DNA of 64,000 nt, from NCBI RefSeq assembly GCF_007751035.1, contig NZ_CP036433.1:3577001-3641000 (forward strand). Direction: 5' to 3'. Positions 35,112 to 50,100 of this stretch are shown piece after piece (within the stretch, counting starts at the first letter, position 1; every line of letters begins with the position of its first letter). The notes under the pieces are model-generated. The model ran no database searches. It was not told where the DNA came from and saw only the letters and a program-made list of their open reading frames with translations. Both the position numbers and the translations under genes were made by a program. Source of the DNA: Lignipirellula cremea (lineage in GTDB: Bacteria; Planctomycetota; Planctomycetia; Pirellulales; Pirellulaceae).

Positions 35112-38100
35112 ATGCCGATGCCTTCCTGGATGAAGCGCCTGCTCTGGAATAACGATTACGGCTCGCGCGCGCAGCAGGAAAAGCGCCGTCGCCAGCAGCA
35201 GGACTACGTCCAGCTGGGGGTGCTGCCGCTCGAGATCCGTCGGGTGCTCGACGCCGGCGGGCTCGATCCTGGTTTTGGCCAGATGGGCGTCGCCGTAACG
35301 AACGTGGGCGGGAACGATTTCCTGGCGACGGCTGCGATCGAAGACAACGGCCAGATCGTGGCGGCCGGCGAGATCAACGGCGACTTCGCCATCGCCCGGT
35401 TCAATGCCGACGGTTCGCTTGACACGACCTTTGGCGGCGGGGATGGTTTCGCGACGGCCGACTTTGGCTATGCCGATCACGCTCTGGCAATCGCCGTCGA
35501 TGGCAACGGCAATTACGTCCTGGCGGGCGAGAGCAACGCCGACTTTGCGCTGGCCCGCTTCACCAGCGCCGGCGTACTCGATACGACCTTCGACACCGAC
35601 GGCATGCAGACGACCGATATTGGCGTCAGTAGCATTGATCAGGTTCGTGGGGTGGCTGTCGATTCCCAAGGCCGGATCGTGGCGGTCGGGTTTCGCGACA
35701 ATGAGGCCGCTGTCGCCCGCTATACGAGCGCCGGCCAGCTGGATACGGACTTTAGTGGGGATGGGAAGGAAGCGTATGCCTTTGCGGGGTCCCGCTTTGG
35801 CGCCGTGGCGATCGGCGCCGCTGACGAGATCTACGCCGTTGGCGCGGCGGTCGGTTCCAACGGCGTTGATTTTTTGGTGGTCGGGTACGACGACGAGGGG
35901 ACCGAATCCTTTGCCGCTCACCACGACCTGGGCGGCCCCGATTTTGCCTATAGCGTGGCGATCGACGCCGGCACGCTCGTGCTGGGCGGTTCGTCCGCGG
36001 GCAACTTCGCCCTGATCAGGGTGTCGGCAATCGATGGCGCCCTGGACCTGTCCTTTGATACCGACGGCGTGGTCGTTACCGATTTTGGCTTTGACTCGGA
36101 AGAAATCCACAGCCTGGCGATTCAGGCCGACGGCGCGATTCTGGCGACAGGCAATGTCGGCGTGCTGGGCGGAGCCACGGACTGGGGACTGGCCCGTTAC
36201 CGCAGCGACGGCAGCGCCGATCCAACCTTTTCGACCGACGGACGTCTGACGCTCGACATTGGCGAGATGGACCAGGCCGTGGCGGTCGTGCCGCAGGCGT
36301 CGGAAAACCGCATCCTGGTCGTGGGAGCCGTGACCGACAGCGGCTCGTCCGATGTCGCCTTTGCCCGGTTCGATGCGGTTACGACGAGTATCAAAGTCAC
36401 CAGCTCCAATGACCTGTCCAACGGCGATACCACCAGTATCGACGCTCTGCTGCTGGATCCTGGCGCTGACGGGATCAGCCTGCGGGAAGCGATCGAGGCC
36501 GCCAACAACCAGGCCGGCCGGGATACGATCACCTTTGACGCTGGCGTAACGGCGATCACGCTGGGCGGGACCGAGCTGGCGATCACCGAGGAACTGGTGA
36601 TCCAGGGGACCGGCGTCGGCAGCCTGACGATCAGCGGCGATGATGCTTCGCGTATTTTCCACATCACTGCAGGCGCAGGCCTGGTGGAGATTCGCGATCT
36701 GCATCTGACGAAAGGCGACGCCGGCACAGGCTCCGGCGGTGCGATCCTCACCGACTCCTCGCTGATTCTCGACGGCGTGCGTGTGGACCAGTCGTTTGCC
36801 GCTTTCGGCGGCGGGCTTTCTGGAGATTTCGGGGCATCGGAAACGCTGCTGGTGGTGAACAGCACCTTTGATGGAAACGACGCATCGGTCAGCGGCGGCG
36901 GTATCAATGTGGGCGGCGCAGGAGCAGTGGTTACGCTATCGCATAGCACCCTTTCCAATAACCGGTCCCTCGCGGCCAGCACCGGCGCAGGCGGTGGACT
37001 GGTGGTGTTCGGGGGCGCGGACGCCAATATTTTCAACACGACGCTTTCCGGCAACCAGGCGGCCAGCGGCGTCGGCGGCGCCGCCCAGTTGTCCTCGCTG
37101 GGCAACCTGGTCATTGTGAATTCGACCGTTGTTAACAATACGGCGTCGGATGCTGGCGGTCTGAACCTGGGCAGCATCACGGCCGCTACGATTGATAACA
37201 CGATCCTCGCCAACAACACAGCGACCACCACCGCTGCGGCCGATCTCGCCAACACCAGTGCGAATTTAGTCACAAGCAACAGCATCGTCGAGTTCTACGC
37301 CGGCGATCTGGGCGAAGACGTCACCGTTTTGACCGGCGACGTGGCTGACCTGAACCTGGGCGCACTGGCCGACAACGGCGGGCCGACGCAGACGCACGCT
37401 TTGCTTGCCGGCAGCGCTGCGATTGATACGGGCGACTCAAACGCGGCCAATGCCGCCGGCCTGACGACCGATCAGCGAGGCGCCGGTTACCAGCGTGTCG
37501 AGGGTGCGTCGGTCGACATGGGAGCCTTTGAAAAAGAGCCGGTGGTCGCTCCGACCCTGTTGAGCTTCACCCGCCAAACGCCGGCGGAGGAGGTGACCAG
37601 TTCCAGCACGCTCGTGTTCCGGGCGACATTCGATGCTGACGTGCAGAACGTCACGGCGGACGATTTTATCGTCAACGGGACGACCGGCATGGTCACCGAT
37701 GTGCAGGCGATTGATGCCCAGACTTACGATTTGACCATTTCCACGGGCGACCTGGGCGTCGTCAGCAGCACCGTTGACCTGGATCTCGATACGGCCAGCC
37801 AGGATATTACGGATCTGGGCAATGTGGCGCTGGCGAATGTGCAGCCGGCCGTCGACGAAACCTATCGGATCGCCGCGAGTGTCGCTTTGTCGGGCTCTGA
37901 TCTGCAGGTTACGGGTCTCTCGGGAGCCGATGATCTGCTGATCACGATGGACGGCGGCGATGTCGTGGTCACCGACGCCGTCGTTGGCGAAATTGGCCGT
38001 TTCACGCCCGGCGTGGGCGGTTTCGACGGCAATCTTCTCGTCGATCTGCTCGGCGGGAATGACAAGCTCACGGTCGATTCGTCCGTGTTCGACGCTGGCC

Positions 38101-41100
38101 TGACCGTCACGTACGACGGCGGCGCCGACGTCGATTCGCTCGCCTTGACGGGATCGGCGACGAAGGTGGAGCATCAGTTCACCAACGAGAACGACGGCAG
38201 CGTGCTTCTGAACGACGCCGCGTTTGTCGCGTACCTGGGCCTCGAACCGATCGACGACCAGATCAACGTCGCCGGCGATCGCGTGTTCACCTTTAATGAC
38301 GACGCCAACGCGATCGTGCTGCGGGACGATACGACCGAAGGGAATGTGGCGAACGTCTCGTTTATCGACTCCGACGGGAGCGAGTCCGTCACCTTCACCA
38401 CGCCCACCGGCGACGTGATCATCCACACAGGCGACGGCGACGACCAGATCGATATCCAGGGACTCGACGCCGGGTTCAATGTCAACGTCATCGTTCACGG
38501 CGACCTGGGAGCCGATACGCTGACTGGCCCCAACGCCGCCACGGCCTGGACCGTTGACGGCGATCGTTCCGGCTCGTTCACGTCAGCCGGCTTGCCGGCG
38601 GGCGTCACGGTCAGTTTTGACGCCATCACCAACCTGCAGGGCGGGACGGACGATGATGCGTTCGCTGTCGACGCCAGTGGGCAGATCGGTCAGATCAACG
38701 GCGGCGCCGGAGCGGGCAGCGATCAGCTGCTGGTCGCTGATGATAGCGCCGGCGTCACCAGCGTGGTGTTGACCGGCCCCCAGAGCGGCAGCGTCAGTCG
38801 CAACGGCCTGGCTCCCGTCCTGTTCACGCAGATCGAACCGAACACGCTCACATTAACCGGTGTGGCCGATGTCGTTATCACGCTGCCGGACGGTCTCACC
38901 GCAGGGGTCATCCTGGAAGACGCCGACGGCGGCTCGTCCGGTCAAATGCGGCTCCGCAGCGCGGCTGTCGGCACGCCGGAGTTTGTTGCGGTCGTGTTCG
39001 ATAACCCAACCGGCAGCCTCACCATCCAGGGCGGAAACGCCAGTGAGACGCTGACGATCGAAAGCGTCGACGCCGATTTTGACGCGGCGCTCACGATCAA
39101 CTTGAACGACGGCGCGGCCGATCAGATCGTGGTGGCGGCCGACCTGTCCCTGGGCAGCGCGACCTCGACCGGCGATCTGAGACTGACGGCTGAAACGATC
39201 TCCTTGGATGATGGCAACATCGTCACCGACAGGGTCATCGCAACGAATCGAGCCGGCGGCGCCGCGGGCGTGTTTGTGCTCGATGGCGACGTCCTGCTGG
39301 GCGAAAACGTGCAGGTTACGACAGGCGGCGGGATGATCGACCTGCGACAGGCGACGGTTTCCGCCAGCGCGACGAACGTCGCGCTGGAACTGGATGCCGG
39401 ACTGGTCGGCGGGGGCGATGTTTTCCTGGCTGATTTCGACAACGTGGCTGGCGGCCAGCTTGTGGGCTCGGTCAGTGTGACCACCGGCGGGTTGTTGCAT
39501 TTGGCTGGCGGCGTGTACCTGCAGGGAGGTTTCAACCTGACGGGGGCGGCCGGCATTGTGGTCGATGCGTCGTCGGTGATTGATACCGACAGCATCGACA
39601 ACGGCGGAGCGGGTGATATCCTGCTGGGGAATGTGGGCGTCTCGGCCAGTGCGGCCGGCCTGTCGCTGCGCCTCGACGCCACCGCCCAGGGGAACTTCGG
39701 CGATGTGGGCGGCGACATCACCGTTGGCGATGTGGCCAACGCGGCCGGTGCCGGCGAGTTCCTGGGCGGCTTTACTGCCTTGACCGAAGGCGCCGCGGTG
39801 ATCCTGGCGCACGGCGACCTGCTCGTCGACGGCGGACTGCTGGAACTGGCGGGCCTGGTTCAGCTGGCGGATACCGACGCAGACAACGCCGTTCGCCTGG
39901 CAACCAGCGGCGGCCAGGTCGACCTGTCGCTGGCGTCGCTAAGTGCAGGGCATCTGGGAATCACGGCGACGATTGACAGTTCGTTGAGCGGTTCCACCGG
40001 CGGTACGATTGCTCTGGGCGAAGTGAAGGGCGGCAATGGTATCGGCGGCCTGATGATGAATACAGGCGATCCCGGAGAGACGGCCGCAGTCACGCTGGGC
40101 GGCGATATCAAATTGTTCCAGTCGGCGACCGTCGCGCCGGTGTTTAACATCGCGAACGACGCCGACGTGCGGATTGATCCCACGCTGTCCGCCGTCAACC
40201 TCGATAAAGTTATCACCATCGACCTGACCTCGGGCAGCGGTCCCGGCGGGCAGGTGCAATGGGGCCAGTCGATCGTAACGGCCACGGCGGCCGGGGCCGA
40301 ACTGGTCATCATGACCGGCGCCACGGCGGCTGGTAAAGATGGCGGCAATGTGACGCTAGGGGAGGTTGGCGGTGCGACGCCGTTATCCTCTTTCTCGATC
40401 GACTCGCGATCCACCACCGGCGTGGACGGACGGATCACGCTGGGCGGAAACGCCTCGACGGGCAACATCGCCATCGCTGCGCTCCAGGCCGATGATGCAA
40501 TCACACTGGCCGGAAGCGTGCTGCTGGCGGCTGACGCCGGTTCGGTGGTTGCCTGGACAACGGACCCCAGCGCCGCGGCCGGCGCGGGGAAGATCGCCCT
40601 GGGCAATGCGGCGATCGCGGCCGACAATCTGGTCTCCTTGACGCTGGATACCCGATCGCTCGCCAGTTCGGGCGGCGCCGTGACCATCGGTTCGGTCGCC
40701 GGTCCACTCCAGCAACTGACCGTGGAGGCGGGTGCGCAGCGGGTGCAAATCGAAGGGGCGGTCGGTAGTGGAGTTAACGAGGAGATCGGCGAGCTGATCG
40801 TGAACGCGGGCGATTTCGCCATCATCACCGGCGGCAGCGTGCTGGTCGATGTGGTGAACGGCAGCAACGCCGCGATTACCATTACGACCGACGCCGTGCA
40901 GCTTGACGGGACGCTGGCGACGACGGGCCGGGCGACGATCGACACCCTGACGGCCGGCCGGCGAATTGACCTGGGCGTGGATGTCAGCGGGCAACTCGTG
41001 CTGGGCGATGCGGAGCTGGATCGGATTACGGCCAGTGTCCTGCAGATCGGCTCTTCCAGCAGCGGCGACATTCTGCTCACGGCCGACGTGGACCTGGATG

Positions 41101-44100
41101 TGGCCCAGGTCGCCACGCTGCACCTGCAGTCGGGCGGCGCCATCAATAACGACGGACTCGGAACGACCCATACGCTGGGGGCCGATAGCCTGGCGCTGAC
41201 GGCGGTTGACGGCATTGGCAATGTGAATCTGCTGCAGGTGGCGACCGGCCCGACAACGCTGGCCGCCGAAGTGCTGGGGGCGGGCGATCTGGTGCTGCAT
41301 GAGACGAGTGACGTCGTCGTTGGCGAGGTCGACGGCGTGGTGGGATTGTCGACGTTCGACGGCCTGATTACGCTCACGGCCGACGGCCAGATTACGGTCG
41401 ATCGTGCAGTGACGGCAGGTAACGATGGCGGCGGCGCCGATCACGATGTTACGCTGACCGCGACGGGAGCCGCGCTCCTGGTGAACGCGACCATCACGGC
41501 CGACGACGAGATCCTGCTGACGGCAGGCGCCACGGCCACGATTGACGCCGATCTGCTGGCCAGCGGACCACGCGCCGTCATCAACGCCGGGGGCGCCATT
41601 ACCTTTGGAACCACCACGGCGGTGCTGGTCGACAGCGGGCTGGAAGCGACTGCCGGCGGTTCGATTTCCCAGACCGAAGCGCTCACGGTGGCAGGCTCCG
41701 CCCTGTTTTCTGCGGCTGGCTTTGATGTGGTGCTGGCGAACGCCGCCAACGATTTCCTCTCCGTCGGCGTCACGGCGGCTAACGATGCGACCTTTGTCGA
41801 CGTCAATCAGATCGTGCTCGACAGCATCTCGCTGACCGATGTCGCGCTCGACCTGGGCGACCTTTCCGTCATCGCAGGCGGCTCGATTACCGACAGTGCG
41901 GGCGTGGTCATTGCTGTTTCCGGCCTGGCCAGTTTTGACGCAGGCGGGAACGCGATTACCCTTGGCGACGACGCGGGCGATACGGTTGACTTCGGCCAGC
42001 TGGCTGTCAGCGGCGGGGTGGTGACGATCGCCGAGGACAGCGGGACGGAGCTCGCCAGCGTGGCGGCGACCGACCTGATTCTGACCAGCGACGGCGATAT
42101 CACCGACGTCCCCCTGGCCCCGATTGCCGTGTCCGGACAGACGACGTTGGCGGCCGGCGTGAACGATATTCTGCTGGACGGCCAAACGAACGATTTCAAC
42201 CTGGTGGTGATTGTTGGCGCAAGCGAGGTCTCCCTCGCCGACGCGAACAGCCTGACGCTGGGCGACGCAGCGATCGCCGGCGATCTGATCGTGCGGATCG
42301 ACGCGGACCAGGCGACGGTTAGCGACAATGCGGTGTTTACGTTCGACGCCCTGGCGACGCAGAGCTTTGGCGGTTCCATCCTCGTCTCTGGCGGCGGCGA
42401 TAGCGACGGAGATCGCGTGCTGGTCAATCGCAGCGTGACCGCGGCGACGAGCTTTACGATTCAGGATATGGCCGAGGTCGTCATTGTCGGCGGCGCCGAC
42501 CTGGCAGCGAGCGCCGGCGACGTCTCGCTGGCTACGAACGTCGGCCTGGTGACTTTCTCTGGCGCCGATGGCGCGACGAACCAGATCACCGCGACCGACG
42601 CCGGCGGCGTGGCGACCGTGCGTCTGGCCCAGGTCGCCAGCACGAACGATATCACGCTGACGATTCTGACCGAGGCCGTAGAGCTCTCGACCGTCGCTAC
42701 CAATCTTCAGGCGGGCGAGCTCGTCCTGGAGCAGAACGGCGCCGGCCAGGCGATCGATATCGGCGCTGCCGGAACGTCCGATTTTGTGCTGACGGCGGCC
42801 GAACTGGAAGCGATCACGGCGGCCCGGCTGCAGATTGGCAATGCGGCAACGGGCGGGCAATTGAACCTGCTGGCCGATGTTGATCTCACTAACGGCGGCT
42901 CGGTCGCCCAGGTGGTCGACCTGCGCAGCAACGCCGATCTGGTCGACGGCGGGCCTGACGCGCAGCTGACGGTGGAGCGGATCGCCATCACGGCCAACAC
43001 CATCGGCGGCGATACCTTGGCGACCGACGATATCAACCTGGTGCAGGGCGGAACGGGTCCGCTGGAACTGGCGTACCAGGCGACAGCGGGAGTTTTTATC
43101 ACGACCACGGGCGACACGCAGCTGACAGCAGTCGCCGGCCTGACGACGCATACCAGCGGCGGCGGCCTGCTGGATACGACCGGCGCGTTGCAGATTTCGG
43201 TCGATGGCGATTACACCGACGACATGACCTTTATCGCCAGCAGTTCGCTGACGATCGATAACGCGGCCCAGGTGACGCTCGACAAAGCGACCGCGGGACG
43301 GCTCACCTTCCAGGCCGGCACGGATCTGCTCTTTGATACGGGCGTCGTGGTCACGACCGATAGCACGCTCGTGAATCCCACGCATACCGTCGAGTTGATC
43401 GCGGGCGGAACCGTCACGCAGACGAATAATACCGCTATCAGCGTCACGACGAACACGCTGATGGTGACGGCAGACAACGGTGTGGGCGTGAGCGCCTTGT
43501 TGCGGTTCCGGTTTGCGGCCGATCGTTTGTCGGTCGATACGTCGGCTAACGCCGGCAACCAGTTCCTGCAGGATACGGCAGGCGATTTGATCGTGGCTTC
43601 CTTGACGGCCGGCGCCGGGAATATCGACCTGCTGGGCAGCGGAACGCTCCGTAACGCGGTGGACGACAATACGGCCGATATCGCCGGCGGGCAGATTACG
43701 CTTGTCTCGACGGGAGTGATCGGCGGGCCAGCAGCGGGCGACGCGCTGGATATCGCGGCGATGGGAGCCGTCAATGTGAACTCGGGCGGCGCCGAGATTC
43801 GTCTCGATAGCCTCGCCGTGCTGAACGTGGGCGTGATCGATGCCGGCGCGGCGAACGTCTTTTTGAACGTGAGCGACGGCGTCAGTAACCTGGCGATCCT
43901 GGACGCCCTGGGCGACGATAACGTGGTCGATATCACTGCCGGCCTGTTGACGATTGAAGCCGCCAGTACGGTCGGCGTCTCGCGACTCAATGCGGTTAAT
44001 CTCGCGGTCGATGCTCTGGCCATCAACGACGGCGCCGGTCCGGTCGGGCCTGGGGCGACGGGCGATGTGTTCCTGACGAACGCGGGCAGCATTAACCTGG

Positions 44101-47100
44101 AAATGATTCTGGTCGACGGCGCGAACTTCCTGCTGGAAACGTTGCTGGGCGGCGACATCAATAACGATAACAGCGACGGGCTGGTTTCGGCGGCCGCCAT
44201 CACGCTGATCGCGGCCGGCGGCATCGGCATTTTTGAAGACCGCGAGCTGACGACGACCTCGACCGGCGTGCTGTCGCTGACCACGCAGGGCGACGACGGC
44301 GACGGGGATATCCGGCTGCGGGAAACCAATGACCTGGCTGCATCCCGCCTAGTGGTCGTCACGCAGACCGCCGGTGCGGCCGCGCAAACGGTGCGACTGG
44401 CGACCGACGGCGTGTTTACGGTCGACAGCGACCTGGGACATCTGACCGATAATCTGGAAATTACGGCCGACGGCGTGAACGGCGGCGGGGCCGGCATCGA
44501 ACAGACGGCGCCCGGCGTGCTGACTGGGGATCGGGTTGCACTCACGGCGACGAACGGAGATATCGGTTCGATGGCGGCGCCGGTGGCGGTCCATACGGAT
44601 GACGCCAGCGGCGGCGTGCTGGAGTTGACGGCTGACGGCGATATCTTCGTCACTTCGGCCAGCGATCTGACTGTAGCTCGAGTGGCGACCGGCCTGGGCC
44701 CCGATATGGTGAAGATCCTCACCACCAGCGGAGCCGAGCTGACTTTGACCGGCGACGCCGGCTACGTGAACCTGGCGGACGACGCGATTCAGCTGGGCGC
44801 CGATGGGCTGCTCACGCTGTCGAGCAACGACCTGACGGCAGCTTCGCTGGATATCGACACGACCGGCGACAATGTCGATATCGATGTCAGTCTGACGCTG
44901 TCCGGCCTGCTCTCGGTCGATACGCTCGATGGCGGCTTCGACCTGGCGGCAGGCGAAGTGATCACGACCGGCACGGCGTTCAACGTGAATCTGGGCGCCG
45001 GCAGCGGCGATATCAACGGCATGCTCAGCGGGGCGGGTGAGTTGAACCTCGACGGCGGCCAGCTGACGCTGCATGTCGATAATGATTATGCGGGCCTCAC
45101 CCAGGTGAACGTGGGTCAGCTCACGCTGCTCACCTCCGCCGGTTTGGGTTCGACCCTGGCCGGTACGATTGTGGCCGAAGGGGCCGTCCTGGAATTCGCT
45201 GGCGGTCTGAATGTGCTGGAAGATATCACGCTCAGCGGCACGCTGCTCAGCACCGGTTCCAGCAATACGCTCAGCGGCCTGCTCACGCTGGCCAGTGTCG
45301 ACGGCGGCGTGGTGGATACGACAACCGACCTGATCCTGGCGGGCCAGATCACCGGCGGAGGCGGGCTCGTCAAGCAGGGCGTCGCGGCGGCGACGATCCA
45401 GGGCGACAACGATTATACGGGCGTGACCGACGTCCAACTGGGCCGTCTGGTCGTGCAGCATAACAACGCGCTGGGAGCGACCGGCGGGGCGAATGGCACA
45501 GTCGTGCAGGACGGCGCCGTGCTGGTGGTCGATGATACGGCCGCTGCGCTGTCGATCAGCGAAACGCTGACCCTCAGTGGGACTGGCGAGGCCGGGTTCG
45601 ACGCCGCTCTGGTGCACCTGGGCGAGAATGCCAGCGTCTGGCTGGGACCGATTACCCTGGCCGCTGACGCGGCGATTGAGTCCCGCGGCGTGGATGCGGG
45701 GGACAGCTTGACCCTGTCGGGCGGCCTGGCGCTGGACGAGTTTGAAGTCGCCTTCCAGACGACGACCGCGAACAGCCTGATCGTGGTCGACGGCGTCATC
45801 AGTCAGGGAGTGAACCCGGCGGTCGGCAGCGTGCTCAAATCGGGCGTGGGCGTGCTGGAGTATCGCGGCGCCGCGGCCAACACGTACACCGGCCTGACCC
45901 AGGTCGATGCGGGCGTCCTGCTGCTGAACAAAACGGCCGGCGTCGACGCGATCGCCGGCGACCTTGCCATTGCAGGCGGGGCGCTGGTGCAACTGCTGGC
46001 GAATGAGCAGATCAACAACGGCTCGAACGTCGACGTCAGCGCGTTGGGGACCTGGGATCTCAACGATTTCGACGAAACACTCAACGAACTGACCGGCGCG
46101 GGCCTGGTCCAGCTGGGCGATGTGTCGACCGGAAACGTGCTCACGATCGGCGGCGTCGATGCCGACGGCTTTACCTTTGCGGGCGTTATCGCCGAGCAGG
46201 GCAATCTCGTCAAAGAGGGAGTCGGGCAGCTCACGCTGTCGGGGGTGAATACGTTCGTCGGCGCGGCGGCCATTACCGATGGTTCGGTCCTGCTCGATGC
46301 GACCGGCCAGCTGACGGGTGTTACGGCGATTCAAGTTGGCGACGGCCTGGGCCCCGTCATGGAGCAGTTGCTGCTGGGGGCGGATGACCGCATTAACGAT
46401 GCGGCCGTGGTCACCGTCGCCAGTACGGGCCAGCTGGGGCTGCAGAATTACTCGGAAACGATTGGCGGCCTGGCCGGGGCCGGCGTGGTGGAGTTTGACG
46501 CCGCGCCGAATAACGTGCTGACGATCGCCACGGTGACGGGCGATAATTTCATCTTCTCAGGCGTGCTGCAGGGGAATGGCGATCTGGTCAAGTCGGGCGA
46601 CGGCGAGCAGACGCTGGCAGGCGCTGTCGCGAATACCCGAGCGGGCAATACGAGCGTCCTTGGCGGCTCGCTGATCCTGGACAAAACGGCCGGAGTCGAT
46701 GCGATTGCCGGCGGCCTGGTCACTGTTGGCGACGGCTTGACCGGAGCAACACTGCAGCTGAACCAGGCGAACCAGATCGGCGACGGCACGGTCGTCCTGC
46801 TGCAGGCCGACGGCGTGTGGGACCTGAACGATCAGAGCGAGCAGGTCGCGCAACTGACCGGCTCGGGCCAGGCGATGCTGGGGGCGGGCGACCCGACGAC
46901 CACGCTTACGCTGGGCGATGCGAATGACTTCACGTTTGACGGCGTGATCAGCGAACAAGGCGACCTGGTCAAGGTGGGCGCCGGGGTGATGACGCTGACC
47001 GGCGACCACACTTTTGTCGGCGCGGCCGACATCAACGGCGGCGTGCTCCTGCTCAACGGTTCGCTGGCGGCTGGCGCCACGGTCAATGTCAACAACTCGG

Positions 47101-50100
47101 CCGTGCTGGCGGGCGTCGGCGCGGCCAATGGCGCCGTGAACATTGCGGCCGGCGGAACGCTGGCGCCGGGCGACCCGGCGGTGAACGCAGGCGTCGGCCA
47201 GTTCACGATCAACGGCCTGCTCTCGGTGGCTGACGACGGGATCGTCGCCATCGAATTGAATGGACCCGCCGACCACGATGTGATCGTCTTTACGGCCGGC
47301 GTGACGCTCGACAGCGGAGCGCTGTTGTCGCTCGATTTTGTCACGGCCCCGGCAGCGGGCGATAACTACGTCTTCCTGCGGAACGACGGCGTCCTGACGG
47401 TAAGCGGCGAGTTTGAAGGCTTTGCCGAGAACACGGCCGTGCTGACCGCTGGCCTGCCGGCGCGAGTGCTGTACCAGTCGGGCGGCGACGGCGACGACGG
47501 CGCTTTGACGTTCGACGGCGGCGAACTGGTCGTCACCGGCACGGCGGGCGACGATCAGTACTTTATCTATCGCGACGGCAATACGCTGCATCTGGTGCAG
47601 GGCGGCGTGCTGGTTGGCGAGAATGTGGTCGGCGGAACCACCATCGACAGCCGTTCGATTTTCAGCGGCCATACAATCGTCATTAACGCCGGCGCCGGGA
47701 ACGACACCACCACTATCCTGCTTACGCGCGACGTCAACGGGGCGGGCGCCGGCGATGAGAATTTCAACAACGACTTCACCGGCGTGATCGCCTTTAACGG
47801 CGAGGCCGACGTCGATCGGGTGGAGATCGTCTCCACGGCGAACGGCACGGCGACGGCTGGCCGGCTGACGCACCAGTTCCTCGACAGCGAGCAGGGCGAA
47901 CTCACCTTCGACAACGACCTCGACGGAGCGGGCGCCGGGTTCCTGGTCCAGTACAGCGGCACGGCGACCATCGATTCGCAGCACCTGGCGGCGGATGATC
48001 AGCCGATCGTCTTCCAGGAGGTTCTGCTCAGCTATGACAGCGACGCCTTTGACCTGATCACGCAGGCGATCGACCTGACGGCCGATGCGGTCGTTCCGGC
48101 GCTCAACCGCGCCACGGCTTCCGGCGGGGCGGCCGACTTTGTCTTTGCCAGTCCCGTCGTGCTGCTCTCGCTGCAGGCCGGCGAAGGGGAAGACCTGATC
48201 GATGTCAACAGTCTGGGAACCGGCTTTGACGCCTCCATGCTCATCCATGCAGGGGCCGAAGCGGGGGACGAGGTCAACCTGAAAGTCGACCTGCTGCTGG
48301 GCTCGGCCAGCAACACCGGCGCGCTGACGGTCGTGGCCGACACGATTACCGTCGACCCAGGCGTAACAATCGACACCACGGCGGGAACGGCCGGCGAGGT
48401 GCGGCTGACGGCGAATGTCGGCGGGGTGATTTTTGGCGACGACGCTTCAATCACGACGACCGGTGCGAACGCCCAGGTGGCCATTACGTCCGGCGTGGGC
48501 GGGGTGCTGTTCGGCGCCACCACCAGTCCCGGCGTGACGATCGACGCCGGAGCCAGTCTGCTGAGCGTGCAGGCGACCGGAGCCGTGCAGGCCAGCCAGA
48601 CGAAGTTCGTCACCACGAATGCAAGCGACGACGCCGTGCGGGTGCTTGGCTCGTCCGTCGATCTGGGCGACGTGGAGTTCGGCGGGGGGCTGACCGTTAC
48701 GGCGACCTCTGGCGACGCCACGCTGCACGGCGACCTGCAGAAGTCGGGATCGGCGAGCGGCTTTGCCTTGATCCAGGCGGCCGGCTCGATCCACGTGGGA
48801 CCGATGGTCAGCGTGGGCGTCGATACGCCTGGCGGGGCCAGCAACACGCTCGCCATTACGCTGGCGGCGGATACCAACGCCCTGGGCGGCGGGGCGATTG
48901 ACCTGGCGATCAACGCCGTGCTGGATTCCAATGGGGGCGACATTCTGCTGGGCGGCGGCGACGCGGCCGGTTCCGGCTTTGCGGTCGGTCAGGCGGGGCA
49001 GCGGGATGCGGTCAGTCTGGCGGCTGGCGCCCTGGTGCTTTCCGGCGGCGGTCAGATTACGGTGCGCGGGCAGGGTTTTGATGACGTTACGCCGCTGAAC
49101 AACGACGGCCGCGGCCTGTTCACGGCGGTGGGCGCTCTGATCGATGCCGGAGCGGGCGACGTGCTGGTGGTGGTCAGCGGTTCCGACCTGGTGACGGCTG
49201 ACCAGACGACGGCGCAGATTCGCGGCGACGTGCTCACGCTGGAAGCGGTCGGCGGCGCCTCGGCGGATATCGGCGAGACGGGTTCGCTGGTTTCCATTGC
49301 GGCGGCCGAGATCCACGGCGGCGCGCAAGGCGGTCTGTTCCGCGTGAACGAACTTGACGGCGTGACCCTCGACGGGCTCCGCGTCAGCCAGATTGCAACG
49401 CTGGGCGGCAACGCCGAGATTCGCACGAACGACGGCGACCTGCTGCTGGAGAACGGCGCCATCACGGCCGGGACGGGCGACATTCGCCTGGAGACTAATG
49501 CGGCGATCATTGATGAGGAGAACGACGATGCGGCCGTCAATCTCCAGGGGGCCGATCTGCAGTTGATGGCCCAGACCGGCGTCGGCGGGCTGCTGGCGGC
49601 GGACGACGACCTGGACCTGTCGGTGGATTCGGTTTCGGCGACGACCGTCACGGGGGATATCGTCCTGACAGAGACCAGCGGGCTGACGATCACGCCCGGC
49701 GGGCTGCAGGTGACGGGCGCCGGGGGAGCGATTGTGGTGCAGGTCCTGACGGGACCGTTGCTGGTCAACGGCCAGGTGGCGAACGCCGGTTCCGGAAGGG
49801 TCGATCTGCATACGGATAACGCGCTGATCGCCCTGGCGGCGGACGTGACGGCGGCCGGCGGCGATGTGACGCTGACCAGCGCCAATGTGACGGTCGCAGG
49901 GGACCGCATCATTCGTTCCAACGGCGTTGCAGCGGCGGGCGAAATTCGCCTCACCGGGCTGATCGACGCGTTCGACAGTAGCGACGCCACCGTTGATACG
50001 CTCACCATTCTGGCCAATGGCGCCGTGACCGACGGCGATGTTTTCCTGGAACAGAACGTGGGCGACGCGAACGCGCTCAACGGCCTGGAAATTTCGGGCG

